Source of the DNA: Clostridia bacterium
GTDB taxonomy: Bacteria > Bacillota > Clostridia > Oscillospirales > Acutalibacteraceae
Assembly: GCA_900769535.1 (NCBI GenBank)
Contig: CAAGHB010000022.1
Location: 1 to 6,923, forward strand
Direction of reading: 5' to 3'
DNA: 6,923 nucleotides
The position numbers were made by a program, and so were the translations under genes. The first letter of the stretch is position 1. Each line of letters opens with the position of its first letter. The notes beneath the pieces were generated by a model, which saw nothing but the letters and a program-made list of their open reading frames with translations, did not search any database and was not told the DNA's origin. Positions 1 to 6,230 of the stretch are shown here, in pieces.

Positions 1-1165
1 CGGCACTCACCGATGCGCCCATACAAATTGTTGTATCAACGCTCGAAAGAGGGGCAACTGCACCAAGTGTATAGCAACCGATGTCGCCCGATACGGTGAC
101 ACCGAGTTTTGACAGCACGTAAAAGGTGCCTCTATGCGGACAACCTGCGCACATAACGGGAGGACGCATAGGTACGTTTTCGGCAGGGGTGAAAATCTCG
201 GTTTCTTCGCCGAGTACGACCTTTTTAATCATATTCTGGCTATATTCACCGAGGAGAGTAAAGCATTCCTTACCCTTTACGTTAATACCGAGAGCTCGTA
301 CAAACTCCTCGATAAAGCCGTCAAGCTCCTCGATAACATAGAGTGTGTCAACGTTCTTTGCAAACTCGGTAATAAGCTTCTTAGGAAGCGGATATACCAT
401 TCCGAGCTTTAAGAAATTTACCTTTTTACCAAGAGCTTCCTTTGCGTACTGATATGAAACACCCGAGGTAATGACACCGATGCGGCTGCCGTTATCTTCG
501 ACGTTATTAAGGGGTGACTCGTCAGCATAATCGGCAAGGGCCAATTCCCTCTTTTCAACCTCGACGTGACGAGCAATGGCATTCGCCGGCATCATAACGT
601 TCTTTCTGATATTTTTTTCATACGGTTTGAGCTCGGCAGCTACCGGGTCATTAAGCTCAACCATGCTCTGTGAATGTGAAACGCGGGTAGAAAGACGGAC
701 AAAAACGGGTGTGTCAAATCTTTCGCTGAGTTCGAATGCGAGCTTTGTAAATTCCTTGCATTCCGACGAATCGGACGGCTCTAACATAGGAATTTTCGAC
801 GCCTTTGCATAGTGGCGTGAATCCTGCTCATTCTGTGACGAGTGCATTCCGGGGTCATCGGCAACGCAAAAAACAAGTCCACCATTTGCTCCAATATAGC
901 TGACGGTAAATACCGGGTCAGCCATTACATTAAGGCCAACGTGTTTCATGCAACTCATTGCTCTTCCTCCCGCAATAGATGCTCCGATTGCGGTTTCGGC
1001 GGCTACCTTTTCGTTTGGCGCCCATTCAACGTAAATGTCCTTATATTCCACAACCGACTCGGTTATTTCGGTGCTGGGAGTTCCCGGATAAGAGGAAACA
1101 ACCTTTACTCCCGCTTCATAGGCACCGCGTGCAACTGCCGCGTTGCCAAGCATTAGCTTTTTCAT
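1..1165 (-). CDS. iorA: Indolepyruvate:ferredoxin oxidoreductase, alpha subunit (N-terminal 388 residues; truncated by the window edge)
   Basis: This is the TPP-dependent alpha subunit of the anaerobic enzyme that oxidatively decarboxylates aryl pyruvates (indolepyruvate, phenylpyruvate) to aryl-acetyl-CoA, reducing ferredoxin; the reaction is reversible. The reading frame is open from an ATG at 1163-1165 to the left edge, giving 388 codons. Visible are the N-terminal pyrimidine-binding-type domain (SSYPGTPSTEI near residues 24-34, APNEKVAAETA near 49-59) and the start of the TPP-pyrophosphate domain (CAGCPHRG at 339-346, GDIGCYTLG at 360-368), all typical of IorA. The rest of the TPP domain and the expected C-terminal 2[4Fe-4S] ferredoxin domain lie outside. 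AAAGGAA (1176-1182) precedes the ATG by 10 bases. It lies 29 bases after the CoA-ligase gene on the same strand, so the two are probably cotranscribed, and iorB would be expected next. Family assignment is firm; the aryl substrate is inferred. Confidence 0.93.
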   Translation of the reverse strand, partial: MKKLMLGNAAVARGAYEAGVKVVSSYPGTPSTEITESVVEYKDIYVEWAPNEKVAAETAIGASIAGGRAMSCMKHVGLNVMADPVFTVSYIGANGGLVFCVADDPGMHSSQNEQDSRHYAKASKIPMLEPSDSSECKEFTKLAFELSERFDTPVFVRLSTRVSHSQSMVELNDPVAAELKPYEKNIRKNVMMPANAIARHVEVEKRELALADYADESPLNNVEDNGSRIGVITSGVSYQYAKEALGKKVNFLKLGMVYPLPKKLITEFAKNVDTLYVIEELDGFIEEFVRALGINVKGKECFTLLGEYSQNMIKKVVLGEETEIFTPAENVPMRPPVMCAGCPHRGTFYVLSKLGVTVSGDIGCYTLGAVAPLSSVDTTICMGASVSA

Positions 1166-1194
1166 AAATATCAAATTCCTTTCTATACCTCTGA

Positions 1195-2829
1195 TTACAG
1201 CTCGTTTTCTTTCGCTACAAGGCCGTCAACGCTATACATTTTGCGAAGCTTCGGCTTTTCAATTTTTCCTGTGGGGTTGCGCGGTACGTCGGCAAAGATA
1301 ATCTTTCTCGGGCGTTTATATCTCGGCAGGTCGAGACAGAAGGTATTAACCTCGTCTTCGCTAAGGGTTGCCCCTTCCTTTACCTGAATAATTGCCGCCG
1401 AAACCTCGCCTAAACGACGGTCGGGCAGACCGATTACTGCAACGTCGCTGATTTTGTCATGGCGGCGGAGGAAATCCTCGATTTGAACGGGATAAATGTT
1501 TTCTCCGCCCGAAATAATGACGTCCTTTTTACGATCGACAAGATAGATGAAGCCGTCGTTATCCTCGTAAGCCATATCGCCCGTAAACAGCCAACCGTCA
1601 GCAAGAATTTCGTTGGTGGCTTCCTCATCCTTGTAGTAGCAAAGCATAACGCCGTCGCCCTTTACTGCGAGCTCGCCTACCTCATTTTTAGAAAGCTTGT
1701 TGCGCTTTTCATCAACTATCATTGTTTCCCAACCGTAGCCGGCCTTTCCGATTGCGCCGATGTGGTCGATATTTTCGATACCGAGATGGACACAACCCGG
1801 TCCGATAGATTCGCTGAGACCGTAGTTTGTATCGTAATCGTGGTTAGGGAATATATTTTTCCACCGCTTAATAAGACTTGGCGGTACCGGCTGGGCGCCG
1901 ATATGCATAAGTCGCCACTGGTCAAGCTTTAATTCGGATATGTCAATTTCGCCACGGTCGATTGCATCGAGAATGTCCTGCGCCCACGGAACAAGCAACC
2001 AAACGATTGTGCATTCCTCATTCGACACGGCATTAAGTATGTATTTGGGTTCGGTTCCTTTTAACAGAACCGCCTTTGACCCTGCGAGTAAGCTGCCGAA
2101 CCAGTGCATTTTTGCTCCCGTGTGATAGAGCGGCGGTATGCAAAGGAAGGTGTCCTCACGCGTCTGGCCATGGTGATTCTGCTCGGTTTTTGCTGCGTGG
2201 ACAAGCGCCTTATGCGAGTGCAAAATTGCTTTCGGGAAGCCGGTTGTGCCCGATGAGAAATAGATTGCGGCATTGTCATCGTCGCAAATGTCGATGTCGG
2301 GTGTTTTGGCGCTGCAATATGTAACCAGCTTGTCGTAGCTTTCCGCATAGGCGGGACAATCGTCACCCGCGTAAATCCACATTTTAATCTTCGGCACCTT
2401 GTGGCAAATCTCCTCTACGCGTCCGACAAATTCGGGTCCGAAAACGATATATTCGGCATCTGCTTTATCAAGGCAGTAGGCGATTTCGTCGGCGGTATAG
2501 CGGAAATTAAGCGGCACTGCAAGGGCTCCCGTACGGAGAATACCGAAATAAATCGGCAACCATTCGAGGCAGTTCATAAGTAAAATTGCGACCTTTTCTC
2601 CCCTCTTTATTCCGCGCGAAAGGAGAAGATTTGCGAATCGGTTTGCCTTCTTATTAAACTCGCCCCAGGTGATTTCGCGGCGATATGTTTCGGCGGCTGT
2701 GGACTGGGTGAGCGAAAATTCGCGCCATGTCATATTCTTATTATTTTCGAGCTTTGGGTTAATTTCGACCAAGCTGACTTCGTCGGTGTAAAGCTCGGCA
2801 TTTTTTTGCAAAATTTCGGTGATTGGCAT
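1195..2829 (-). CDS. AMP-forming acyl/aryl-CoA synthetase (ANL superfamily), 544 aa
   Basis: The product activates a carboxylic acid with ATP to an acyl-adenylate, then to the CoA thioester, in the cytoplasm. All core ANL motifs are present: the phosphate-binding loop SSGTTGFPK (192-200), YGLSE (336-340), TGD (416-418), the hinge-region DRKKD (432-436) followed by ISGGENIYP (439-447), and C-terminal PTGKIEK (519-525), whose TGK lysine (K522) is the expected adenylation residue. The length is normal for fatty-acyl or aryl-CoA ligases. GAGGAA (2838-2843) lies 8 bases before the ATG, supporting this start. iorA follows after 29 bases, which suggests an arylacetate such as phenylacetate or indoleacetate as substrate; sequence alone cannot exclude a medium-chain fatty acid. 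One oddity is that TWxEF occurs twice near the N-terminus (34-38 and 54-58), separated by a short polar insert. The enzyme class is firm, the substrate is not. Confidence 0.93.
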   Translation of the reverse strand: MPITEILQKNAELYTDEVSLVEINPKLENNKNMTWREFSLTQSTAAETYRREITWGEFNKKANRFANLLLSRGIKRGEKVAILLMNCLEWLPIYFGILRTGALAVPLNFRYTADEIAYCLDKADAEYIVFGPEFVGRVEEICHKVPKIKMWIYAGDDCPAYAESYDKLVTYCSAKTPDIDICDDDNAAIYFSSGTTGFPKAILHSHKALVHAAKTEQNHHGQTREDTFLCIPPLYHTGAKMHWFGSLLAGSKAVLLKGTEPKYILNAVSNEECTIVWLLVPWAQDILDAIDRGEIDISELKLDQWRLMHIGAQPVPPSLIKRWKNIFPNHDYDTNYGLSESIGPGCVHLGIENIDHIGAIGKAGYGWETMIVDEKRNKLSKNEVGELAVKGDGVMLCYYKDEEATNEILADGWLFTGDMAYEDNDGFIYLVDRKKDVIISGGENIYPVQIEDFLRRHDKISDVAVIGLPDRRLGEVSAAIIQVKEGATLSEDEVNTFCLDLPRYKRPRKIIFADVPRNPTGKIEKPKLRKMYSVDGLVAKENEL

Positions 2830-2871
2830 ATTTCATCTTCCTCAATAAAAATAATATGTAACACAAAAGTT

Positions 2872-2900
2872 ATTTTATCATACAAAAGCACTTATATCAA
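2872..2900 (-). promoter_or_regulatory. Sigma-A-type extended -10 promoter for the CoA-ligase/iorA operon
   Basis: On the minus strand, TTGATA (2895-2900) and TAAAAT (2872-2877) are separated by exactly 17 bases, each differing from consensus at one position. A TG one base upstream of the -10 makes it an extended -10. Transcription should start near 2865, leaving a leader of roughly 35 bases before the ATG at 2829. That is too short for a T-box or riboswitch, so any regulation is likely by a DNA-binding protein. The call rests on motif matching only. Confidence 0.72.
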
Positions 2901-2915
2901 GTAATTTTTTAACAC

Positions 2916-2929
2916 TTTAAAGGTTTAAA
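2916..2929. repeat. TTTAAA-GG-TTTAAA paired palindromic hexamers in the divergent promoter region
   Basis: Two copies of the self-complementary hexamer TTTAAA are separated by GG. The element starts 16 bases beyond the -35 box of the minus-strand promoter and lies about 50 bases upstream of the -35 box of the plus-strand promoter. Its symmetry and position would suit an operator or an UP-like AT element, but the surrounding DNA is very AT-rich, so chance is a real alternative. Confidence 0.3.
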
Positions 2930-2980
2930 TTGATGAATATTTTATTTTTTCGTTTTGGGACAAAAACATTATTTGGGCGA

Positions 2981-3009
2981 TTGAAATTTTTAGACGAAAA
3001 TGGTATAAT
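2981..3009 (+). promoter_or_regulatory. Strong extended -10 promoter for the TPR/DUF4037/membrane-protein operon
   Basis: TTGAAA (2981-2986) and a perfect TATAAT (3004-3009) are 17 bases apart, with TG (3001-3002) one base before the -10. Only one base of the two hexamers departs from consensus. Initiation is expected near 3016, giving a leader of about 20 bases that holds little more than the ribosome binding site. The near-consensus sequence suggests housekeeping-sigma expression; no repressor site is obvious downstream of it. Confidence 0.82.
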
Positions 3010-3024
3010 TTTTATATATTAGTC

Positions 3025-3033
3025 AGGTGGTGA
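3025..3033 (+). promoter_or_regulatory. Ribosome binding site that decides the TPR-gene start
   Basis: AGGTGGTGA matches the ideal AGGAGGTGA at eight of nine positions. It contains in-frame GTG codons at 3027 and 3030 that could be miscalled as starts, but these are part of the Shine-Dalgarno element itself. The ATGs at 3036 and 3039 lie 5 and 8 bases after AGGTGG, so one of these is the true start; spacing slightly favours 3039. Confidence 0.75.
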
Positions 3034-3035
3034 AA

Positions 3036-3848
3036 ATGATGATTGACAACGAGGATTTAAAATTCAACTTTGGGTGTGCGAGTTGCGGCTATAAAGAAGT
3101 AAAAAGGCGTATTCCCGTATCGCGAATTATCAGTAAGCTCGACGAGCTTCTTTCAAAAAACGAGATGGATGAAGTGACTCGACTGCTCGATAACTGGCGA
3201 AAAGAAGCCGTCCAAATAGGCGATTTATCGGGCGAATTGTCAATTGTCAACGAGCAGCTCGGTCATTTCAGAAAGGTGCAAAATTGCGAAGCAGGACTCG
3301 AATCGGTTGACCGCAGTATTCAGCTTGTTGAGCTGCTCGGCATCGAAAACGAGGTTTCGGGCGCCACAATTTTGCTCAATGCGGCGACAACGCTAAAAGC
3401 ATTCGGTGAGCCGGAAAAGGCGCTCCCGATTTATGACAAGACATATTCGGTTTATTCCGCAAACTTAGATAAAAACGATGCGCGATTCGGTGGCTTTTTT
3501 AACAATAAAGGACTGACATTACAGGACCTTTGCCGATTTGACGAGGCAAAGGAATGCTACGACAAGGCGCTCGAAATTATGCAAAAGGTTGAGGGTGGAC
3601 TTGCCGACTGCGCTGTGACATACGTTAATCTCGCACATTTATTTGAAAAGAGTATGGAGGACAGCGAGAATTCAGTTAACGCCTCACTAGAAAAGGCGCA
3701 AAAAATACTCGACGGAGACGAAATCGAGCGAAATTCGTACTATGCCTTTGTGTGCAGTAAATGTGCGCCGTCGTTTGATTATTTTGGCTTCTTTTATTAT
3801 GCAAACGAGCTGAAAGAAAGGTCGAAAAAGATATATGAAGGGGCTTGA
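3036..3848 (+). CDS. Tetratricopeptide-repeat protein with N- and C-terminal CxxC pairs
   Basis: This is a soluble helical-repeat protein of about 270 residues with no signal peptide or membrane segment, so a cytoplasmic scaffold or partner-binding role is likely. At least three TPR-like units are visible at about 67-100, 109-142 and 151-184 (NKGLTLQDLCRFDEAKECYD is the clearest), with a degenerate fourth near 192-225. Before the repeats is a CASC (C14, C17) and near the end a CSKC (C240, C243), pairs that could bind zinc. The start at 3036 is chosen because the upstream GTG codons lie inside the ribosome binding site. Its last 14 bases overlap the start of the DUF4037 gene, so the two products are probably made together. 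From memory of the families, a TPR gene next to DUF4037 recurs in Clostridia, which suggests a physical partnership. The biochemical role is unknown. Confidence 0.88.
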   Translation: MMIDNEDLKFNFGCASCGYKEVKRRIPVSRIISKLDELLSKNEMDEVTRLLDNWRKEAVQIGDLSGELSIVNEQLGHFRKVQNCEAGLESVDRSIQLVELLGIENEVSGATILLNAATTLKAFGEPEKALPIYDKTYSVYSANLDKNDARFGGFFNNKGLTLQDLCRFDEAKECYDKALEIMQKVEGGLADCAVTYVNLAHLFEKSMEDSENSVNASLEKAQKILDGDEIERNSYYAFVCSKCAPSFDYFGFFYYANELKERSKKIYEGA

Positions 3849-4773
3849 ATTATCGAGAAAATATTATGAGGAATACGGTCGGGATATGATTGAAACCCAC
3901 TTCCCCCACCTTGCCGACCGAATTTGTGTTGGGCTTGTTGGTGAAGGGTCGGAGTGCTTGGGTTATGATGACGAGATTTCGACCGACCACGACTTTGAAC
4001 CTGCATTTTGCCTGTTTGTCACAAAAGAGGACGAGAAGAATTTCGGCTTCGAGCTTGAAAGGGCCTATTCAAAGTTGCCCAAACAATTTATGGGCTATGA
4101 ACGGCAAAAGCTGTCGGCGGTAGGTGGAAAACGACACGGGGTAATCGTTATAGACGAATTTTATAAAAAGTTTCTCGGCGCCGCAAACGCACCCGATACG
4201 ATAGAAAGATGGCTTTACACACCGTCGCAATCGTTACTGAACGCGTCAAACGGAGAAATTTTCAGGGATGATTTAGGGCTCTTTTCGGCGGTACGAAACG
4301 AGATTAAAAAGGGGTATCCGCGCGACATTCAGCTCAAAAAAATTGCCTCTCACACGATATTTATGGCGCAATCGGGACTTTACAATTATCCGCGGCTGAT
4401 AAAGCGCGGCGAAACAAGCGCGGCACAGTTAGCTGTATTTGAATTTGTAAAAAATGCGATTTCGGTCATTTATTTACTCAATAATCGCTACGAGCCGTTT
4501 TACAAATGGGCTTATCGCGGGATGAGAGAGCTTGAAATATTGGGCAATCTATGCTCCCCTCTCGCCGCACTCACCGAGCTTGGAAACTCGGCTGACGAGG
4601 CCGCGGCAAAGGCGGAGACCATCGAGGAAATCGCGCAGCTTTTAATAACCGAATATCGCAAAATGGGTATCAGCGACTCGGCTTCAAACGAGCTTGAAGC
4701 CCACGCTTATGCGATAATCAAAGGCATTGAAAACGTTGAGCTGCGCAATATGCATATTATGCAAGGAATATAA
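3835..4773 (+). CDS. DUF4037-family protein, predicted nucleotidyltransferase fold
   Basis: A 312-residue soluble protein resembling the DUF4037 family. The N-terminal part carries an apparent nucleotidyltransferase signature: a Gly-Ser (38-39), eleven residues, then Asp-His-Asp (51-53) within STDHDFEP. This fits the hG[GS]...D-x-D metal-binding pattern of the pol-beta-like superfamily. D107 in VIVIDEF could be the third carboxylate, but this is a guess. From about 165 the protein is mostly helical (conserved-looking HTIFMAQSGLYNYPR at 173-187), as in the helical C-terminal domains that follow many such enzymes. The ATG lies inside the end of the TPR gene in another frame, with only a weak AAAGG 13 bases upstream, so translation is probably coupled. 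The substrate is unknown; small-molecule, tRNA or protein nucleotidylation are all possible. Family is fairly sure, activity is inference. Confidence 0.85.
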   Translation: MKGLELSRKYYEEYGRDMIETHFPHLADRICVGLVGEGSECLGYDDEISTDHDFEPAFCLFVTKEDEKNFGFELERAYSKLPKQFMGYERQKLSAVGGKRHGVIVIDEFYKKFLGAANAPDTIERWLYTPSQSLLNASNGEIFRDDLGLFSAVRNEIKKGYPRDIQLKKIASHTIFMAQSGLYNYPRLIKRGETSAAQLAVFEFVKNAISVIYLLNNRYEPFYKWAYRGMRELEILGNLCSPLAALTELGNSADEAAAKAETIEEIAQLLITEYRKMGISDSASNELEAHAYAIIKGIENVELRNMHIMQGI

Positions 4774-4790
4774 AAAAAGGAGAAGTCACA

Positions 4791-5249
4791 ATGAAATTTA
4801 GATTTTTAGTAAGAATTATTGATGCCGTTTTACACATCAATCTTGAATCAGACGAGCCACGCGCCGATGTGTATCTTCCGACCTTTCTTTTGGCCTTCGG
4901 GCTTGTTTTAATAGGAGGCGGTGCCGCCCTTATAGTTGGATATTTCATTGTTTTCAATATTTGGCTGCTCGTAGGCGGGATTATCGCAGTACCTATCGGC
5001 ATCCTTGCTGTCATCTGTTGGCGAAACCAAACGGTGAAAATAATAAATGACGACGAATTCGTATATACAACATTTCTCGGCAACTCATATACATATAAAT
5101 TCAGCGATATTACGGGAATTAAACTAAATTCCGATTCGCAAACCCTTTTTATCGGAGAGAAGAAAGTTCATATTGAAATGATGTCTATAATGTCAGACAG
5201 ATTTGTAGAGCTTGTAAATCAGGCATTGGAACGGCTGAATCAACAATAA
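4791..5249 (+). CDS. Small membrane protein: two N-terminal transmembrane helices plus a C-terminal possible PH-like domain
   Basis: I do not recognise a named family for this 152-residue protein. After a 28-residue amphipathic start, two hydrophobic segments (about 29-54 and 56-77) probably form a helical hairpin in the cytoplasmic membrane. Residues 80-131 read as alternating short beta strands (VKIIND, EFVYTTFL, SYTYKF, QTLFIG, KKVHIEM), followed by a C-terminal helix (134-150). That order matches bacterial PH-like domains attached to membrane hairpins, but it is a structural impression only. AAAGGAGA (4776-4783) sits 7 bases before the ATG, so the start is well supported. The gene begins 17 bases after the DUF4037 stop and is followed by the terminator at 5257, making it the last gene of the operon. 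It could anchor the TPR/DUF4037 pair at the membrane or be an unrelated passenger. Confidence 0.8.
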   Translation: MKFRFLVRIIDAVLHINLESDEPRADVYLPTFLLAFGLVLIGGGAALIVGYFIVFNIWLLVGGIIAVPIGILAVICWRNQTVKIINDDEFVYTTFLGNSYTYKFSDITGIKLNSDSQTLFIGEKKVHIEMMSIMSDRFVELVNQALERLNQQ

Positions 5250-5256
5250 AATAAAT

Positions 5257-5295
5257 AACCTGATGCATTTGATTTTGCATCAGGTTTATTTTTTT
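5257..5295. terminator. Probable bidirectional intrinsic terminator between convergent operons
   Basis: A perfect 11-base-pair stem (arms 5257-5267 and 5276-5286, core CCTGATGCA) encloses an 8-base loop. On the plus strand it is followed by TATTTTTTT (5287-5295), a good termination tract for the three-gene operon. On the minus strand the hairpin is followed by TATTTATTTTATTG, a less regular T-rich tract that would serve trxB. The plus-strand T tract overlaps the trxB stop codon at 5294-5296, so both operons end in the same compact element. Confidence 0.88.
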
Positions 5296-6202
5296 ATTTC
5301 TTTGAGTCGATAAATTTACAAGCGGCAAGTGCGGCAGTTGCTCCGTCGGCCATAGCCGTTGTGAGCTGTCTGACCTCTTTTTTACGGCAGTCACCTGCTA
5401 CGAAAATGCCCTCTGTCGTAGTAAGACACGCTTCGTTCGAGTCGGCATACCCTCTCTCGTCAAGCATGATAAGCTCGGAGAAAATATCATTCTGGGGAAT
5501 GAGTCCAATCGCGACAAACATTCCGTCAAGAGTGATTTCAGACTTTGAGCCATCCGCCTGATTTGCGATTACGATTCCTTTAAATTCGGTATCGCCGAGC
5601 AAGGAATCAACCGTTGCGCCCAAAACGACCTCGATATTATCCTTATTCTCAATCTGCTTTTGGAGCATTTCTTCGCCCGTGAGGAAATCGAGATTTTGGA
5701 TTATGTAAACCTTTTTCGCAAGTTCGGCGAGGAGTAATGCCTCCTGCAAAGCCGAGTTTCCTCCTCCGATAACTGCGACCGTTTTGTCACGATAGAATGC
5801 ACCGTCACAAACGGCACAGAAGGAGATTCCTTCGCCGATAAACTGTTCCTCTTTTTCAAGTCCGAGGAGTCGGTGCTTGGCTCCGGTGGCAATGATAACC
5901 GCCTTTGCCTCAAATTCGCCGCTGTCGGTGACAACGGTTTTTATCTCGCCGTTTTTGACCTCGGTGACTTCGCAAAATTCAACCTCTGCGCCCTGGGCGA
6001 TTACCTGCTCGACCAATTTTTCGGCGTATTCGTTACCCGTAACGCTCAAAAAGCCGGGAATATTCTCGACCTTTGGCGAATAGGTTATCTGGCCGCCGAA
6101 GGTTGCCTTTTCGGTAACGAGAACCTTTTTATTCGCTCTCAATGCGTAGAGGGCGGCGGTAAGCCCCGCAGGGCCACCGCCGACAACTATAATATCATAC
6201 AT
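5294..6202 (-). CDS. trxB: Thioredoxin-reductase-like flavoprotein lacking the NADPH-phosphate binding motif
   Basis: A 302-residue FAD protein with the low-molecular-weight thioredoxin reductase layout: FAD dinucleotide fold VVGGGPAG (6-13), GGQI (36-39), ATG (105-107), redox disulfide CAVCDG (129-134), second Rossmann loop GGGNSALQEA (146-155) and C-terminal FAD contact VAGD (270s) followed by RQ. It should pass electrons via FAD and C129/C132 to a thioredoxin-type disulfide. The position of the classic HRRxxxR, which binds the 2'-phosphate of NADPH, reads QNLDFLT (169-175), with all three arginines gone. NADPH is therefore an unlikely donor; NADH or a ferredoxin/flavodoxin-type donor is more plausible. 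AGAGGAA (6212-6218) lies 9 bases before the ATG. It follows nrdD by 28 bases on the same strand, so the fused thioredoxin domain of that protein is its likely partner. The symbol reflects family, not proven specificity. Confidence 0.93.
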   Translation of the reverse strand: MYDIIVVGGGPAGLTAALYALRANKKVLVTEKATFGGQITYSPKVENIPGFLSVTGNEYAEKLVEQVIAQGAEVEFCEVTEVKNGEIKTVVTDSGEFEAKAVIIATGAKHRLLGLEKEEQFIGEGISFCAVCDGAFYRDKTVAVIGGGNSALQEALLLAELAKKVYIIQNLDFLTGEEMLQKQIENKDNIEVVLGATVDSLLGDTEFKGIVIANQADGSKSEITLDGMFVAIGLIPQNDIFSELIMLDERGYADSNEACLTTTEGIFVAGDCRKKEVRQLTTAMADGATAALAACKFIDSKK

Positions 6203-6230
6203 TTATTTTAGTTCCTCTTTTAATTATCAA

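Noticed and set aside
126..1167. Several plus-strand open frames across the left 1.2 kb
   Set aside because: They lie antisense to iorA, lack ribosome binding sites and encode no recognisable domain; the minus-strand frame carries all the TPP-enzyme motifs.
1459..1932. 157-residue plus-strand open frame inside the CoA ligase gene
   Set aside because: Antisense to the motif-rich C-terminal half of the ligase; low-complexity translation with no Shine-Dalgarno sequence.
3027..3035. GTG start giving the TPR protein three more residues
   Set aside because: The GTG codons are part of the AGGTGGTGA ribosome binding site, leaving no site upstream of them, while two ATGs follow at good spacing.
2830..3035. 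T-box, riboswitch or small RNA in the divergent intergenic region
   Set aside because: The predicted leaders are only about 20 and 35 bases long and no stable hairpin is visible; the region is explained by two promoters.
4757..5083. 108-residue minus-strand open frame across the membrane-protein gene
   Set aside because: Antisense shadow of a gene with a strong ribosome binding site and coherent membrane topology; its translation is rich in Pro, Ser and Thr without structure.
5873..6211. 112-residue plus-strand open frame opposite trxB
   Set aside because: It mirrors the conserved FAD-binding N-terminus of trxB and has no start signals.
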